The position numbers and the translations under genes are program-made. 64,000 nt of DNA from Streptomyces sp. TLI_171 (lineage in GTDB: Bacteria > Actinomycetota > Actinomycetes > Streptomycetales > Streptomycetaceae), in the NCBI RefSeq assembly GCF_003610255.1, contig NZ_RAPS01000001.1, forward strand, positions 3,658,001 through 3,722,000, in the 5' to 3' direction. The notes below the pieces were generated by a model. It was not told the origin of the DNA. It made no database searches and saw nothing but the letters and a program-made list of their open reading frames with translations. The first letter of the stretch is position 1; each line of letters opens with the position of its first letter. This document shows, one piece after another, positions 42,239 to 51,896 of this stretch.

Positions 42239-42847
42239 TCAGAGCCAGCCGGCGTCCCGGGCGATCCGTACCGCGTCGGTCCGGTTGCGGGCGTTCAGCT
42301 TGCCGACGACGGCGGTCAGCACGTTGCGCACCGTTCCGGTGGACAGGTGGAGGCGGGTGGCGATCTCGGGCGGCTCGGCGCCCTCGGCCAGTTCGCGCAG
42401 GACGTCGTTCTCCCGCGGGGTGAGCGGGTTGTCCGCGAGGTCCCAGGCGGCGACGGCCAGCGAAGGGTCCAACACCCGTTCCCCGGCGGCGACTCGACGG
42501 ATCGCGGCGACCAGTTCGACGGGCGGGACGGTCTTCAGCAGGAAGCCGTCGACCTTCGCGTCCAGGGCCTTGCGGAGCAGCCCGGGGCGGCCGAGCGAGG
42601 TCAGCATCAGGGTCCGGCAGCCGGGGAGGCCCTGCTTCAGCGCGGCGGCGGCCTGCAGGCCGTCCGTCCGGCCCGGCATCTCGATGTCGAGGACGGCCAC
42701 GTCGGGCCGGAAGACCATCGCCCGGGGCAGCACGTCGTCGGCGGAGTCGGCCTCGGCCACCACCTGCAGGTCGGGCTCCAGTTCCAGGAGCGCCACCAGG
42801 GCGCCGCGCACCACGTGCTGGTCCTCGGCCAGCAGGAGTCTGATCAT
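42239..42847 (-). CDS. LuxR/NarL-type response regulator
   Basis: 202 aa. Receiver: E8-D9, phospho-acceptor D54 in VAVLDIEMPG, K105 in FLLKTV. C-terminal LuxR helix-turn-helix: LTPRENDVLRELAEGAEPPE, RLHLSTGTVRNVLTAVVGKL. Similar to DesR-like regulators of membrane transporters. The kinase gene is convergent, 48 bases away; an ABC transporter gene diverges on the other side, and a 9-bp-arm palindrome lies between their starts (42859-42879), a likely target. Confidence 0.9.
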   Translation of the reverse strand: MIRLLLAEDQHVVRGALVALLELEPDLQVVAEADSADDVLPRAMVFRPDVAVLDIEMPGRTDGLQAAAALKQGLPGCRTLMLTSLGRPGLLRKALDAKVDGFLLKTVPPVELVAAIRRVAAGERVLDPSLAVAAWDLADNPLTPRENDVLRELAEGAEPPEIATRLHLSTGTVRNVLTAVVGKLNARNRTDAVRIARDAGWL

Positions 42848-42858
42848 GTCCCGACCCT

Positions 42859-42879
42859 ACCCGTGACGATGTCACGGGT
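42859..42879. promoter_or_regulatory. Palindromic operator between response regulator and ABC genes
   Basis: ACCCGTGAC-GAT-GTCACGGGT, perfect 9-bp arms around 3 bases. It lies 12 bases before the start of the regulator gene and 54 bases before the ABC ATPase start, so it can control both. Likely bound by the adjacent LuxR-type regulator. Confidence 0.6.
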
Positions 42880-42932
42880 GGCGCGTGTTCCCGTCCCTGG
42901 GAGGGGAGTTCGCGGGTCGGCAGGCTGGAGGC

Positions 42933-43667
42933 ATGAGCGAAGCGATCACTTTGGACGCCGTCAGCAAGGTCTACGGCAAGGGGCGGGGCGCGGTGGCCGC
43001 GCTGCGCGAGGTGACGGTGCGGCTGCCCAGGGGCGGCTTCACCGCCGTGATGGGGCCGTCCGGTTCGGGCAAGAGCACCTTCCTGCACTGCGCGGCGGGC
43101 CTGGACCGGCCGACCGCCGGGACGGTGCGGCTGGGCGGCACCGACCTGTCCGGGCTGAGCGAGACGAAGCTGACCGAACTGCGCCGGGAGCGCGCGGGGT
43201 TCGTGTTCCAGTCGTTCAACCTGGTCTCCTCGCTGACGGTCGAGCAGAACGTGACGCTGCCGCTGCGGCTGGCCGGGCGGCGGGCCGACGCCGGGAAGCT
43301 GGCCGAACTGGTGCGCCGGGTGGGCCTGCAGGAGCGGACCGGGCACCGGCCCGGGCAGCTGTCCGGCGGGCAGCAGCAGCGGGTGGCGATCGCCCGGGCG
43401 CTGATCTCGGACCCCGAGGTGGTGTTCGCCGACGAGCCCACCGGCGCGCTGGACACCATGACCGCCCGCGAGGTGCTGACCCTGCTGCGGCAGACCGTCG
43501 ACGAACTCGGCCAGACCATCGTCATGGTGACCCACGACCCCGTTGCCGCGTCCTACGCCGACGAGGTGCTGTTCCTGGCCGACGGCCGGGTCGCCGACAC
43601 CATGTCGGGTCCGACCGCCGCCGCCGTCGCCGACCGGATGATCCGCCTGGGAGCGTGGAACCGATGA
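42933..43667 (+). CDS. ABC transporter ATP-binding protein (MacB/LolD type)
   Basis: 244 aa. Walker [10 protein letters not shown] at 41-49, signature LSGGQQQR, Walker [14 protein letters not shown]-loop MVTHDP. Matches ATPases that pair with FtsX/MacB permeases for export of lipids, peptides or antibiotics. The start follows GGCTGGAGGC, and the stop overlaps the permease start by 4 bases (ATGA). Probably controlled by the divergent LuxR-type regulator. Confidence 0.9.
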   Translation: MSEAITLDAVSKVYGKGRGAVAALREVTVRLPRGGFTAVMGPSGSGKSTFLHCAAGLDRPTAGTVRLGGTDLSGLSETKLTELRRERAGFVFQSFNLVSSLTVEQNVTLPLRLAGRRADAGKLAELVRRVGLQERTGHRPGQLSGGQQQRVAIARALISDPEVVFADEPTGALDTMTAREVLTLLRQTVDELGQTIVMVTHDPVAASYADEVLFLADGRVADTMSGPTAAAVADRMIRLGAWNR

Positions 43668-46146
43668 TGCTGAGCCTCGCCCTCGCGACCCTGCGGCACC
43701 GCAGGGCCGGTTTCGCCGGCGCCTTCGTCGCCCTGTTCTGTGCCGCCGCCCTGGTCTGCGGGTGCGGAACCCTGCTGGTCACCGGTCTGACCGGCACGGT
43801 CCGGCCGGAGCGCTGGGCGGCCGCGCCGATCGTGGTCGCCGGGGACCAGCAGGTGCACGCCCTCGTGGACAAGGGCAAGGGGAAGGTCAAGGAGAAGGCC
43901 AAGCCGATCGCCGGCCGGGCCTGGGTGCCGGCCGCGCTCGCCGACCGGATCGCCGCGCTGCCGTCGGTGCGCGCCGTGGCCACCGAGGTGACCTTCCCGG
44001 TCCTGCTGCCGGGCGGGCCCGACGGCGGTTCCTGGGGCCACGGTTGGGAGTCCGCGCCGCTGGCCGGGCTCACCCTCGGCGCGGGCCGCGCGCCCGTCGC
44101 CGACGACGAGGTGGTGGTCGACGCGGCCACCGCCGCCCGGGCCCGCCTGTCCCCCGGTTCCACCACGGCGGCCCGGACGGCCTCGGGAACGCTGACCGTG
44201 CGCGTGGTCGGCGTCACCGCGCAGGGGTTCGACAGCCAGGCCGCGGTCTTCTTCGCCGCCGACCGGGCCCGCCGGCTGGCCGGGCACGACGGGCTGGTCA
44301 GCGCGATCGGGGTCTTCCCGGCCGATCCGTCGGCCGCCGCCGCGACCACCGCCGAGGTGCGGGCGCTGCTGGCGGACGGCCCGGCCGCCCCGGCGGCGGT
44401 GGTGCGGACGGGTGCGGACCGCGGGCCGGCGGAGTTCCCGGACGCCGCGAACGCCCGGGTGCGACTGGTCAGCATGGGCGCCGTCCTGGCTGGCACCTCG
44501 CTGCTGGTGGCGCTGCTGATCGTGGTCGGCACCTTCGGCCTGTCGATCCAGCAGCGGCAGCGGGAGATCGCGGTGCTGCGGGCGGTGGCGGCGACCGGGC
44601 GGCAGGTCCGGAAGATGATCGGCGGGGAGGCGCTGCTGGTCGGTCTGGCCGCCGGGGGGCTCGGCGCCGCCGCCGGGCTGCCGCTGGGCGGCTGGCTGCA
44701 CGGCCGCTTCGTCGCCCTGGAGGTGATCCCGGCGAACCTGCCCGCCGTGCTCTCGCCCTTCCCGGCGCTGGTCGCCGCCGCGGCCACCCTGCTGACCGGC
44801 TGGGCGGCGGCCCGGATCTCGGCCCGGCGGGCCTCCGCCGTCCGCCCGGTCGAGGCGCTGGGCGAGGCCGAACTCCGGCCTCCTCGGCTGTCGTTGACCC
44901 GGGTCGGGTTCGGCGTGCTGACCGTGGCCGGGGCCGTGGTGCTCACCGCGCTGCTGACCGTCCTGCACTCGGACCAGGCCTCGACGCCGGTCTGCTTCCT
45001 CGCGGTGCTGCTGTGGTGCACCGCGTTCGCCCTGCTCGGACCGCTGGTGGCCAGGGCCGGGACGGCCGTGCTGGGCGTGCCGCTGCGGGCGTCCCGGGTG
45101 GGCGGCTGGCTCGCGGTGCACAACCTGCGGGCCGGGGCGCACCGGCTGGCCTCGGTGGTGACCCCGCTGACCCTGTTGATCGCGATGGCCTGCACCATCC
45201 TGTTCACCCAGACCACCACCGGGCAGGCGGCCGCCGCGCAGCGCGAGCGGGGCAACGCCGCCGACTTCGTGGTGGGGCCGCGTGTTCCGTCCTCCGCCGC
45301 CGAGGCGCTGGGCGCCGTCCCCGGGGTGCGGACGGTGACCCGGGTGCTGCACAGCCAGGTCCGCGACGGGCTGACCAGGCGGAGCGTGCAGGGGGTCTCC
45401 CCCGAGCGGGTGGCCGACACCCTCGACCTCGGCGTGACCGCCGGCGACCTCGGCGCGCTGGGGACGGCACGGCGGCGGCCGCCGACGGGCTGGGCTACCG
45501 GCTGGGCCAGCGCGTCCGGCTGACCCTGGCCGACGGCACGGCGGCGGAGGTGACGGTGGTCGCCCTGTACGGCCGGGGCCTGGGCTTCGGCGACCTCACG
45601 CTGGCGCACCGGCTGGTCGCCGCGCACGTCGACGTGCCGCTGGACGACGAGGTGCTGGTCCGCGGCGAGCACGTGACCCGGGAGGCGCTGACCGCCGCGC
45701 TGCGCGGCGATCCGGGGCTGGGCGTGCTGGACCGGGCGTCCGCGGCGGCCCCGGAGAACCGGACGGGTGCTCAGATCGGCTACGTCACGCTCGGGTTGAT
45801 CATCGCGTTCGTCGCCATCGCGGTGCTCAACACGCTGGCCATGAGCATCGCCGACCGCCGCCCGGAGTTCGCCGCGCTGGCGTTGACCGGGGCCACCCGC
45901 CGTCAGCTCCGGCGGATGCTCGGCTGGGAGACGGCGGTCTCGGTGGCCCTGGCCACCGGGCTCGGCCTGGCGGTGGCCTTCGCGGTGCTCGGCACCTACG
46001 CCGAGGGCATCACCCGCGGCACCGCCGGGGCGGCCGTGCCCGCCGGTGAGCTCGCCGTGGTGCTGGCCGGGGCGGCCGGGCTCGCCGCCGTGGGCACCTG
46101 GCTGCCGGCCCGGGCCACCCTGCGCGGCCTGCGCCGCCGTGCGTGA
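43664..46146 (+). pseudogene. FtsX/MacB-type ABC permease, single frameshift
   Basis: About 827 aa in two frames. It begins [20 protein letters not shown], with a first membrane helix, periplasmic domain, three-helix block (SLLVALLIVVGTFGLSIQQR), a second helical block and a second periplasmic part ending GDLGALG. Near 45465 (CTGGGGACGG) one base is missing; the next frame resumes DGLGYRLGQRVRLTLADG and runs to the final FtsX block (IAFVAIAVLNTLAMSIADRR). A 10-helix MacB-like duplicated FtsX protein is expected, so the reading is complete apart from this base. Either inactivated or a homopolymer sequencing error. Confidence 0.8.
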
Positions 46147-46160
46147 GACTCCGCCAGGTC

Positions 46161-46190
46161 GGGCCCGGACCGCAGCTGCGGTCCGGGCCC
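46161..46190. terminator. Hairpin between convergent genes
   Basis: A perfect 30-base palindrome (15-bp arms of GGGCCCGGACCGCAG type) lies 14 bases after the permease stop and 20 bases before the peroxidase stop. Probably a bidirectional terminator. Confidence 0.8.
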
Positions 46191-46210
46191 CCGCCGTTCG
46201 GGAGCCGGGG

Positions 46211-48604
46211 TCAGGGACGGCGGGACCAGACGGCAGTGGGGCGGTCCTCGCGCAGCAGGTCGTCCTGGTGGTTGCCGCCGTGGTCGATCATGACGGTCCG
46301 GTACTTGTCCTGGTGGAACGCCCAGTACCAGTGCTGGCCGCCGGTCGGCTCGTCCTTGCCGGGGACGGCGAGGAAGGCGTCGACCCGGGTGACGCCTTCG
46401 AGCGAACGCCACTGGCTGAGCTGGCGGTCGTCGCGCCGGAGGCGGTCGGGGTGGGCACGGCCGGAGCGGGAGAGGGAGATCAGCCGGTAGCGCTGGCCGA
46501 CGGGGGTGTTGTGGAACAGCCAGTACCAGTGCGAGCCGTCGGCGGCGGGGCGCAGGTCGGGGACGGGCAGGAAGGCGTCGACGTGGGTGACGGGCGTGCT
46601 GCCGCCGAACGAGGACCACCGGCTCAAGGGCTGGTCCTCGCCGACCGGTCGGGAGGCGTACGGTTCGGCGTCGTCGATGGTGATGGAGCGGTAGACCTGG
46701 TTGCCGCCGACGGTGTGGAAGACCCAGTAGGCGCTCTTCCCGTCGAGCCGCTGCTCGTCGTACACCGGCAGGATGGTGTCGAGCTGGGTGACGCCCTTCA
46801 GGGCGGGCCAGGAGGAGTACGGGCCGACGTCCTTGACCAGCACTCCGGTCCGGTCGTCGACGGTGCCGGTGGTGAGCCGGCGGACTTCGGGGGCGCCGGC
46901 GCCGATCAGCCGGATGCGGCCCTGCTGGAAGGTCCAGTAGCGGCCTTCCGCGTCGGGCAGCGGCAGCACGCAGTCCACCGGCAGGTCGGGGGTGACCACG
47001 GGTTTCCCGGTGTGCTCGGCGAGTTCGCCGGTGAGGCGGCCCTGGGCGAGGCGGCGCAGCGCGGTGATGGAGGGGGTGAAGCAGTAGAGCGCGCCCCGGG
47101 TCCGGACGAACGGCCGGAAGTCCAGGGTGGTGGTCTTCGGGTCGCCGGCGGGGGTCCTGCCCTCCCAGCTGATCCGGCCGTCGTTGACGGTGGCGAGCTG
47201 GCCGCCGACCAGCGGGTCGGGGCCGGGCTTGTGCTCGCGGCCGGGCGGGAAGTCGGGGTCGTTGATCCAGTTGGCCTGGATGAACTCGAACTGGCCGACC
47301 AGGTCGGACTGGTAGCAGACGAAGAGCAGTCCGCGCTCCGCGTCGGGGCCGTTCTCGGCGATGTCGCTGATCGGGTCGAAGGGCTGTCCGTAGGGGGCGC
47401 CGCGGCGCATGATCCGCCGGGCGTCGATGAACCGCTCGGCGACCTCGCCCTCGGCGTCGAGGCCGGCCCGGGGGTTGGTCTTGCGCAGGTGGGAGAAGAG
47501 CGGGGTGATCAGGCCGTCGGGGTCGTCCGGGTCGCCCTTGTACGTGAAGTCGTTGTCCGAGCCCGCGGCCGTGCCGCCGGCCCGGTCGGGGTGCTTGCAG
47601 ACCGGCGAGCCGTCGCGCCAGCGGCCGACCAGCCGGGCGGCGAACCAGTCCCGCTTGGTGTCCTCGGGGACGGCCTTGAGGTCCTTCAGCCGCCGCAGTT
47701 GGGTGTCGACCTGGGCCCACCAGCCGGGGACGTCCTGTTCCAGGCGGCGGACGACCTGGAACGAGCCGTTGTGCATCCAGGCCGGGACGGTGTCCCTGGC
47801 GGCGGTTCCCGGGTCGTGCTCGGGGGCGAGCGGCTTGCCGACCACGAACTCGCCGGCCGGGACGAGCCGGGTCCCGGGGTGCTTCGCGGAGTAGTGGACG
47901 GTGCGGCCCGCGGGGCCGCCGGGGAGGTCGGGCAGGTTCTCGGTCCTGGCCGGGTCCGGCTCGTCGAAGCCCTCGATCTCCGGTTCGCTGATCCCGTCCT
48001 TGAAGCCGAAGTGCTCCTTGCCCTTGCGCTCCCCGGGGAGGTGCCTGCCCTCCTGTTCGTAGACGAGGACGGCGCCGGCCTGGCTGGCGGCCAGCTTCTG
48101 TTCCTTCGTCGCGCCGTCGAGGCCCTCCGCGGTGTCGGAGGCGATGGTGAGCACCGCGTGCACGGTGGGTTTGTCGGCGCAGCCGAAGACCCAGTGCTTC
48201 GGGTCGTTGTCGTCGGTGTCGCCGAGTCCGATCGACCGGGACGGGTCGGCCGGGCCCTGGATGAAGGCCTCCAGGGTGTCGCCGGTCCTGGCCTCGGCCT
48301 TCAGCAGGTCGGGCTGTCCGGTGATGAACCGCAGGCCCTCGTAGGTGAAGCCGAGGCCCAGCCAGGTGGCTTTCTGGGCGGTCGGGTCGTCGCCGCCGGA
48401 GGCCTGGCGGGCCAGGCTGAAGTCCTGGTTGAACGCGGCGACCTGCTCGGTGGTGGCGATCCGCGGGGTGATCCGCTCCAGCCAGTTCCGCGCCGCGGGG
48501 GCGTCGGTGAACTGGAGGAGCAAGAGGGTCATGTGGTCCTTCTTGAATCCGGCGAGGATGTCGCCCTGGATCTCGGTGTCTTGACGCAGGCTCAGGTCGG
48601 CCAT
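46211..48604 (-). CDS. Dyp-type haem peroxidase with C-terminal hemopexin-like repeats
   Basis: 797 aa. The N-terminal 500 residues are a Dyp peroxidase: GFKDGISEP at 200-208 with catalytic D203, proximal haem ligand H372 in SHLRKTNPR, and the RRG motif 400-402 in RRIMRRGAPYG. No Tat signal. The last 270 residues contain four units around YW-[TVLA]-F (YWTFQQGRI, YWVFHTVGG, YWLFHNTPV, YWAFHQDKY), as in hemopexin-like or propeller repeats, separated by DRxxxRLRxxDRQ-like linkers. Dyp enzymes oxidise dyes or lignin-type aromatics using H2O2. The next gene upstream on the same strand encodes a galactose-oxidase-like enzyme that would make H2O2. Confidence 0.85.
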   Translation of the reverse strand: MADLSLRQDTEIQGDILAGFKKDHMTLLLLQFTDAPAARNWLERITPRIATTEQVAAFNQDFSLARQASGGDDPTAQKATWLGLGFTYEGLRFITGQPDLLKAEARTGDTLEAFIQGPADPSRSIGLGDTDDNDPKHWVFGCADKPTVHAVLTIASDTAEGLDGATKEQKLAASQAGAVLVYEQEGRHLPGERKGKEHFGFKDGISEPEIEGFDEPDPARTENLPDLPGGPAGRTVHYSAKHPGTRLVPAGEFVVGKPLAPEHDPGTAARDTVPAWMHNGSFQVVRRLEQDVPGWWAQVDTQLRRLKDLKAVPEDTKRDWFAARLVGRWRDGSPVCKHPDRAGGTAAGSDNDFTYKGDPDDPDGLITPLFSHLRKTNPRAGLDAEGEVAERFIDARRIMRRGAPYGQPFDPISDIAENGPDAERGLLFVCYQSDLVGQFEFIQANWINDPDFPPGREHKPGPDPLVGGQLATVNDGRISWEGRTPAGDPKTTTLDFRPFVRTRGALYCFTPSITALRRLAQGRLTGELAEHTGKPVVTPDLPVDCVLPLPDAEGRYWTFQQGRIRLIGAGAPEVRRLTTGTVDDRTGVLVKDVGPYSSWPALKGVTQLDTILPVYDEQRLDGKSAYWVFHTVGGNQVYRSITIDDAEPYASRPVGEDQPLSRWSSFGGSTPVTHVDAFLPVPDLRPAADGSHWYWLFHNTPVGQRYRLISLSRSGRAHPDRLRRDDRQLSQWRSLEGVTRVDAFLAVPGKDEPTGGQHWYWAFHQDKYRTVMIDHGGNHQDDLLREDRPTAVWSRRP

Positions 48605-48646
48605 GGCTGATCCGTTCTCGGCTCGTCGAGCGGGGTGTCGGCGGGG

Positions 48647-50545
48647 TCAGGCGTTCGGGCTGAGCTGGATCCACTTGGCCACGCTGGGCACCCCGGCGTC
48701 GTTGAGCAGGAAGAGCATGTACCAGCCGGGAGGCGCGTCCGCGGCCGAGGCGGGGCTCTGGAGGACGAGCTGGCTGCCGGCCCGGCTGACCAGCTTGAGT
48801 TCGAGGCGGCGCTGGCTGGTGTCGACCGAGTGGGTCGAGGTGATGGGGGCGAGCAGGACCGCGCGGGCGGCCTGGGTCGGCGAGTTGGTGTTGATCCGGA
48901 AGGTCGTCCTGTACCCGACCGGGTCGGTCGGCGCGGTCCGGATGTCGGGGCGGCCGCCGCCCTGGTGCAGGTAGGGCGGCTCGTAGATCTCGATGGTGCC
49001 GTTGTTGCCGGCCTTGATGTCCGGGTTGTTGGCGATCTGCTGGAGCTCGTCGCCGGTGACCATGATCCGGCCGTCGGGGAGGATCACCGCGTTGGAGTGG
49101 TAGCCGCGCGGCAGCCGCTGCTTGGGGCCGAGGGTCCACTTGCCGGCCGCGTCCCGGAGTTCGACCTGGCGGAACCGGTCGTCGGGGACGTTCGGGTTGT
49201 AGTCGCCGAGGCCGTAGTCGCGGATGCCGACGGCCCCGTTGACGGTGAACAGGTTGCCGTCGGGGAAGATCAGCGTGTCGTCCTGGGCCCGGCCGAGGTT
49301 CCTGGGCTGCTCCTTGGTCCAGGCGCCGCCGGAGAACTTGAAGGTGTTCGGGTCCTTGTGGTTGCCGCCGAGGACGAGCACCGAGTCCGGCCCGTCGGCG
49401 CCGTTCGGCAGGGCGACGGCCGAGCCGTACAGGCGTGGGAAGTTGTCGGGCCGGCTGGGCAGTTGGCCGCGGGTCTCGCTCGCCGGGTCGAAGACGAACT
49501 GCTGGTCGGAGCTGCGGCCGAAGCCGTAGATCCTGCCGTCCCGGAGCGAGAACAGGTGCGGGTAGTCCATCCGGTAGGGCGCGTCGGCCTTCCAGCGGTC
49601 CAGGGCGAGGTTCTCGGGGACGGCGGCCTTGCCGTAGGAGACCTCGGTGCCCTTGGCGGGGAAGCGTTCGACGACCGGGGACGGGGTGCCGAAGCCGAGT
49701 TCGGACTGGCCGGACATGATGGTCTGCCGACCGTCCGCGCCGGTGACCACGCTGGGGTACCAGCGGCCGACCGACATGTCCTGTTCCTGGTGCCAGGTCT
49801 CCGTCCACGGGTCGAAGACCAGGGCCAGTTTGGCGCCGGTGCCGCCGTTGCCGCCGAGGTTGCCGCCGAACACGCCGACCATGCCGTTGGGCAGGTAGGA
49901 GTGGCCGGCGCAGAAGAACGGAGCGGGGCGGGGCTCGTTCAGGCCGTCCGGCATGTCGACCACCGGCGGCGGGACGGCCCGGAAGGTGCCCGGGTCGGTG
50001 TCGTTCGCGGGCGGCGTCCACAGGTACGCGCGGCCGGCGTTCTGCCGGCCGATGACGTCCGTGGGCGCGGTCTCCTTCTGCGGGTTGTCCTCGACCGACT
50101 CGAAGGAGAACAGCAGCACCTTGCCGGTGGGCAGCAGCGCCACGTGGTCGCCGAACTCGGGGGACGGGATGTACTGCTTGAACTGCCCGAACTGGGCGGC
50201 GGGGTAGGCCGCGTTGTCCTGCGCCTGGGTGGTGGTCAGCAGGTTGAACCGGTTGGTGCGGGTGGTCTGCGGATAGCCGGTCTGGACGGCGCGCAGGCCG
50301 ATCCGGTCCCGGGCCATCGCCTCGGCGGCCGGGCGTCCGAAGGCGGCCTCCTCGGCGGCGCGGACCTCGGCCCGCACCTGTTCGTCGGTGATCCGCGGCG
50401 TGCCGTCCCCGGCGAACGGTCCGGCCTCGGCGACGGCGGCCGGGACGGGGAGGGCCGGGGCGGGGGCGGCCAGAACGGTGGTGGTCGACAGGACGACGGT
50501 GGCGGCGCCGACCGCCAGCACTGCCCTCAGTCTGCTGCGTGACAT
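48647..50545 (-). CDS. Secreted galactose oxidase/glyoxal oxidase-like copper enzyme
   Basis: 632 aa. The start is the ATG at 50545, giving a signal peptide (LRAVLAVGAATVVLSTTTVLAA). Kelch-type propeller repeats (HSYLPNGMVGVFGGNLGG, DRWKADAPYRMDYPHLF and others) precede a C-terminal DUF1929 domain (PPGWYMLFLLNDAGVPSVAK). Copper-radical residues are in place by alignment with galactose oxidase: C212 (PFFCAGH), Y263 (GRWYPSV), Y482-H483 (GYHSNAV) and H572 (TSTHSVD). It should oxidise primary alcohols or aldehydes and release H2O2. Similar to GlxA, the streptomycete enzyme acting on surface glycan. Its neighbour, the Dyp peroxidase, can consume the H2O2. Confidence 0.85.
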   Translation of the reverse strand: MSRSRLRAVLAVGAATVVLSTTTVLAAPAPALPVPAAVAEAGPFAGDGTPRITDEQVRAEVRAAEEAAFGRPAAEAMARDRIGLRAVQTGYPQTTRTNRFNLLTTTQAQDNAAYPAAQFGQFKQYIPSPEFGDHVALLPTGKVLLFSFESVEDNPQKETAPTDVIGRQNAGRAYLWTPPANDTDPGTFRAVPPPVVDMPDGLNEPRPAPFFCAGHSYLPNGMVGVFGGNLGGNGGTGAKLALVFDPWTETWHQEQDMSVGRWYPSVVTGADGRQTIMSGQSELGFGTPSPVVERFPAKGTEVSYGKAAVPENLALDRWKADAPYRMDYPHLFSLRDGRIYGFGRSSDQQFVFDPASETRGQLPSRPDNFPRLYGSAVALPNGADGPDSVLVLGGNHKDPNTFKFSGGAWTKEQPRNLGRAQDDTLIFPDGNLFTVNGAVGIRDYGLGDYNPNVPDDRFRQVELRDAAGKWTLGPKQRLPRGYHSNAVILPDGRIMVTGDELQQIANNPDIKAGNNGTIEIYEPPYLHQGGGRPDIRTAPTDPVGYRTTFRINTNSPTQAARAVLLAPITSTHSVDTSQRRLELKLVSRAGSQLVLQSPASAADAPPGWYMLFLLNDAGVPSVAKWIQLSPNA

Positions 50546-50765
50546 GGAGTACCTCGCGACACGTCGGCCGGGGCTGCCGGAGCAGCCGCACGGGTGACAG
50601 GGATTCACCGCCAGTAGAGCACTCTGCGTAGCGGTTCGTACGCAGACACTCCAGTCACATCAAGATCGACTCTCGCCCGGCCATCACCGTGCGTGTCTAC
50701 CTGATGCACCGTCAGCGGCATGCTCCAATGACCACAACCCCCTTCCCCAGCAGCAGGAGTGACCT

Positions 50766-51173
50766 GTGCTCAGCAGAACCGGGATCGCCGTCGCCGTCGC
50801 GGCCGGAGTCGTCGTCCTCGCCGCCACCAACGGCACCGCCGCGGCCACCGCCAGCGTCCAACCGCCACAGGCCGTGACCGGCCCCACCCTCCGGGGCGGC
50901 GCCGACGGCCTGCCCCACGAGCTGCTCTGCCCGCCCGACGAGAGCATCTACAGCGGCGGGTTCACCGTCTCCCCCGGCGAGAACCGCATCCTCGACCGGC
51001 TCGCCACCGACGTCCTGGAGAACCGGCCCAACGAGGACGCCACCGGCTGGATCGTCGCGGTCCGGCGCGACGACTGCCCCCCGGAGGGCGCCCGCGGCGG
51101 ATCCCGCCACGCCGACCTCACCATCCACCTGGTGTGCACCGACGGCCAGAACAACACCAGCCTCGGCGGCTGA
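50766..51173 (+). CDS. Small secreted protein, unknown
   Basis: 135 aa, GTG start with GCAGGAG upstream. N-terminal signal peptide (GIAVAVAAGVVVLAATNGTA). The mature part has three Cys (LLCPPDES, DDCPPEG, LVCTDGQ) and is acidic. No recognised domain. It diverges from the galactose-oxidase gene and may be an independent secreted factor. Confidence 0.6.
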   Translation: MLSRTGIAVAVAAGVVVLAATNGTAAATASVQPPQAVTGPTLRGGADGLPHELLCPPDESIYSGGFTVSPGENRILDRLATDVLENRPNEDATGWIVAVRRDDCPPEGARGGSRHADLTIHLVCTDGQNNTSLGG

Positions 51174-51198
51174 GCGGCCACCGTGCGGTGACGGGGCC

Positions 51199-51789
51199 TC
51201 AGCTCTCGGGCCGGGGCCCCGCCTTCCGGCCGGTGCGGACCACCGCCTGGTCGCCGCGCGGCCCGAACAGGTGCAGGATCTCCGCGGCGGTGGTGCCGGC
51301 CGGGCCGAACCAGTGCGGTTCCGAGGTGTCGAACTCGGCCACCTCGCCCGGGTGGAGGGTGTGTTCGTGCTCGCCGAGGATCAGGCGCAGCTCGCCCGCC
51401 AGCACGTACAGCCACTCGTAGCCCTCGTGGGTGACCAGCCTGGGTTCGCGGGGCGCCAGGACGTGCTTGAACACCTGCACCCGGCCCGGGTACTGGGTGA
51501 GCGGGACGAGGACGCTGCCCTCGGCCTTGCGCAGCGGCGCCAGGTGGACCCGGGGGTCGCCGGTGGCGGGCGCGGCCACCAGCTGGTCGAGGGCGACCCG
51601 GTGCGCGCGGGCCAGCGGGATGAGCAGGTCCAGAGTGGGGCGCCGGCCGCCCGATTCGAGCCGGGACAGAGTGCTCACCGAGATGCCGGTCTCGGCGGCG
51701 AGCACCTCCAGGGTGAGGCCCCGGTCGTGGCGCAGGGCGCGCAGCCGCGGTCCGATGGCGTCCAGGATCTGTGCCAGCTCTTCGTCCAC
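51199..51789 (-). CDS. XRE-family regulator with C-terminal cupin
   Basis: 196 aa from a GTG at 51789. Residues about 12-68 form a helix-turn-helix (LTLEVLAAETGISVSTLSRL, then GGRRPTLDLLIPLARAHRVA). Residues 110-185 form a cupin (VTHEGYEWLYVLAGELRLIL, GEVAEFDTSEPHWFGPAG). This class responds to small ligands held in the cupin barrel. It diverges from an MFS exporter gene with an IR (51808-51826) between them, so it probably represses or activates that exporter. Confidence 0.85.
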   Translation of the reverse strand: MDEELAQILDAIGPRLRALRHDRGLTLEVLAAETGISVSTLSRLESGGRRPTLDLLIPLARAHRVALDQLVAAPATGDPRVHLAPLRKAEGSVLVPLTQYPGRVQVFKHVLAPREPRLVTHEGYEWLYVLAGELRLILGEHEHTLHPGEVAEFDTSEPHWFGPAGTTAAEILHLFGPRGDQAVVRTGRKAGPRPES

Positions 51790-51807
51790 GGCGGCCAGTC
51801 TGCAGGT

Positions 51808-51826
51808 TTTTGCGGTCTTCGCAAAA
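51808..51826. promoter_or_regulatory. Operator-like palindrome between XRE-cupin and MFS genes
   Basis: TTTTGCG-GTCTT-CGCAAAA, perfect 7-bp arms. The only AT-rich palindrome in the 107-base divergent region; likely binding site of the XRE-cupin regulator. Confidence 0.6.
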
Positions 51827-51896
51827 GTCCTATCGACGCCGGACGCGCGGCCAGACCCTGGCGGGGCAGGAGTTCTCCCCGGCCGAGAGGCGCACC

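Noticed and set aside
45996..50591. 1531-codon minus-strand open frame over the peroxidase and oxidase genes
   Set aside because: It is Arg/Pro-rich and out of frame with the two recognisable enzymes, so it is a shadow frame.
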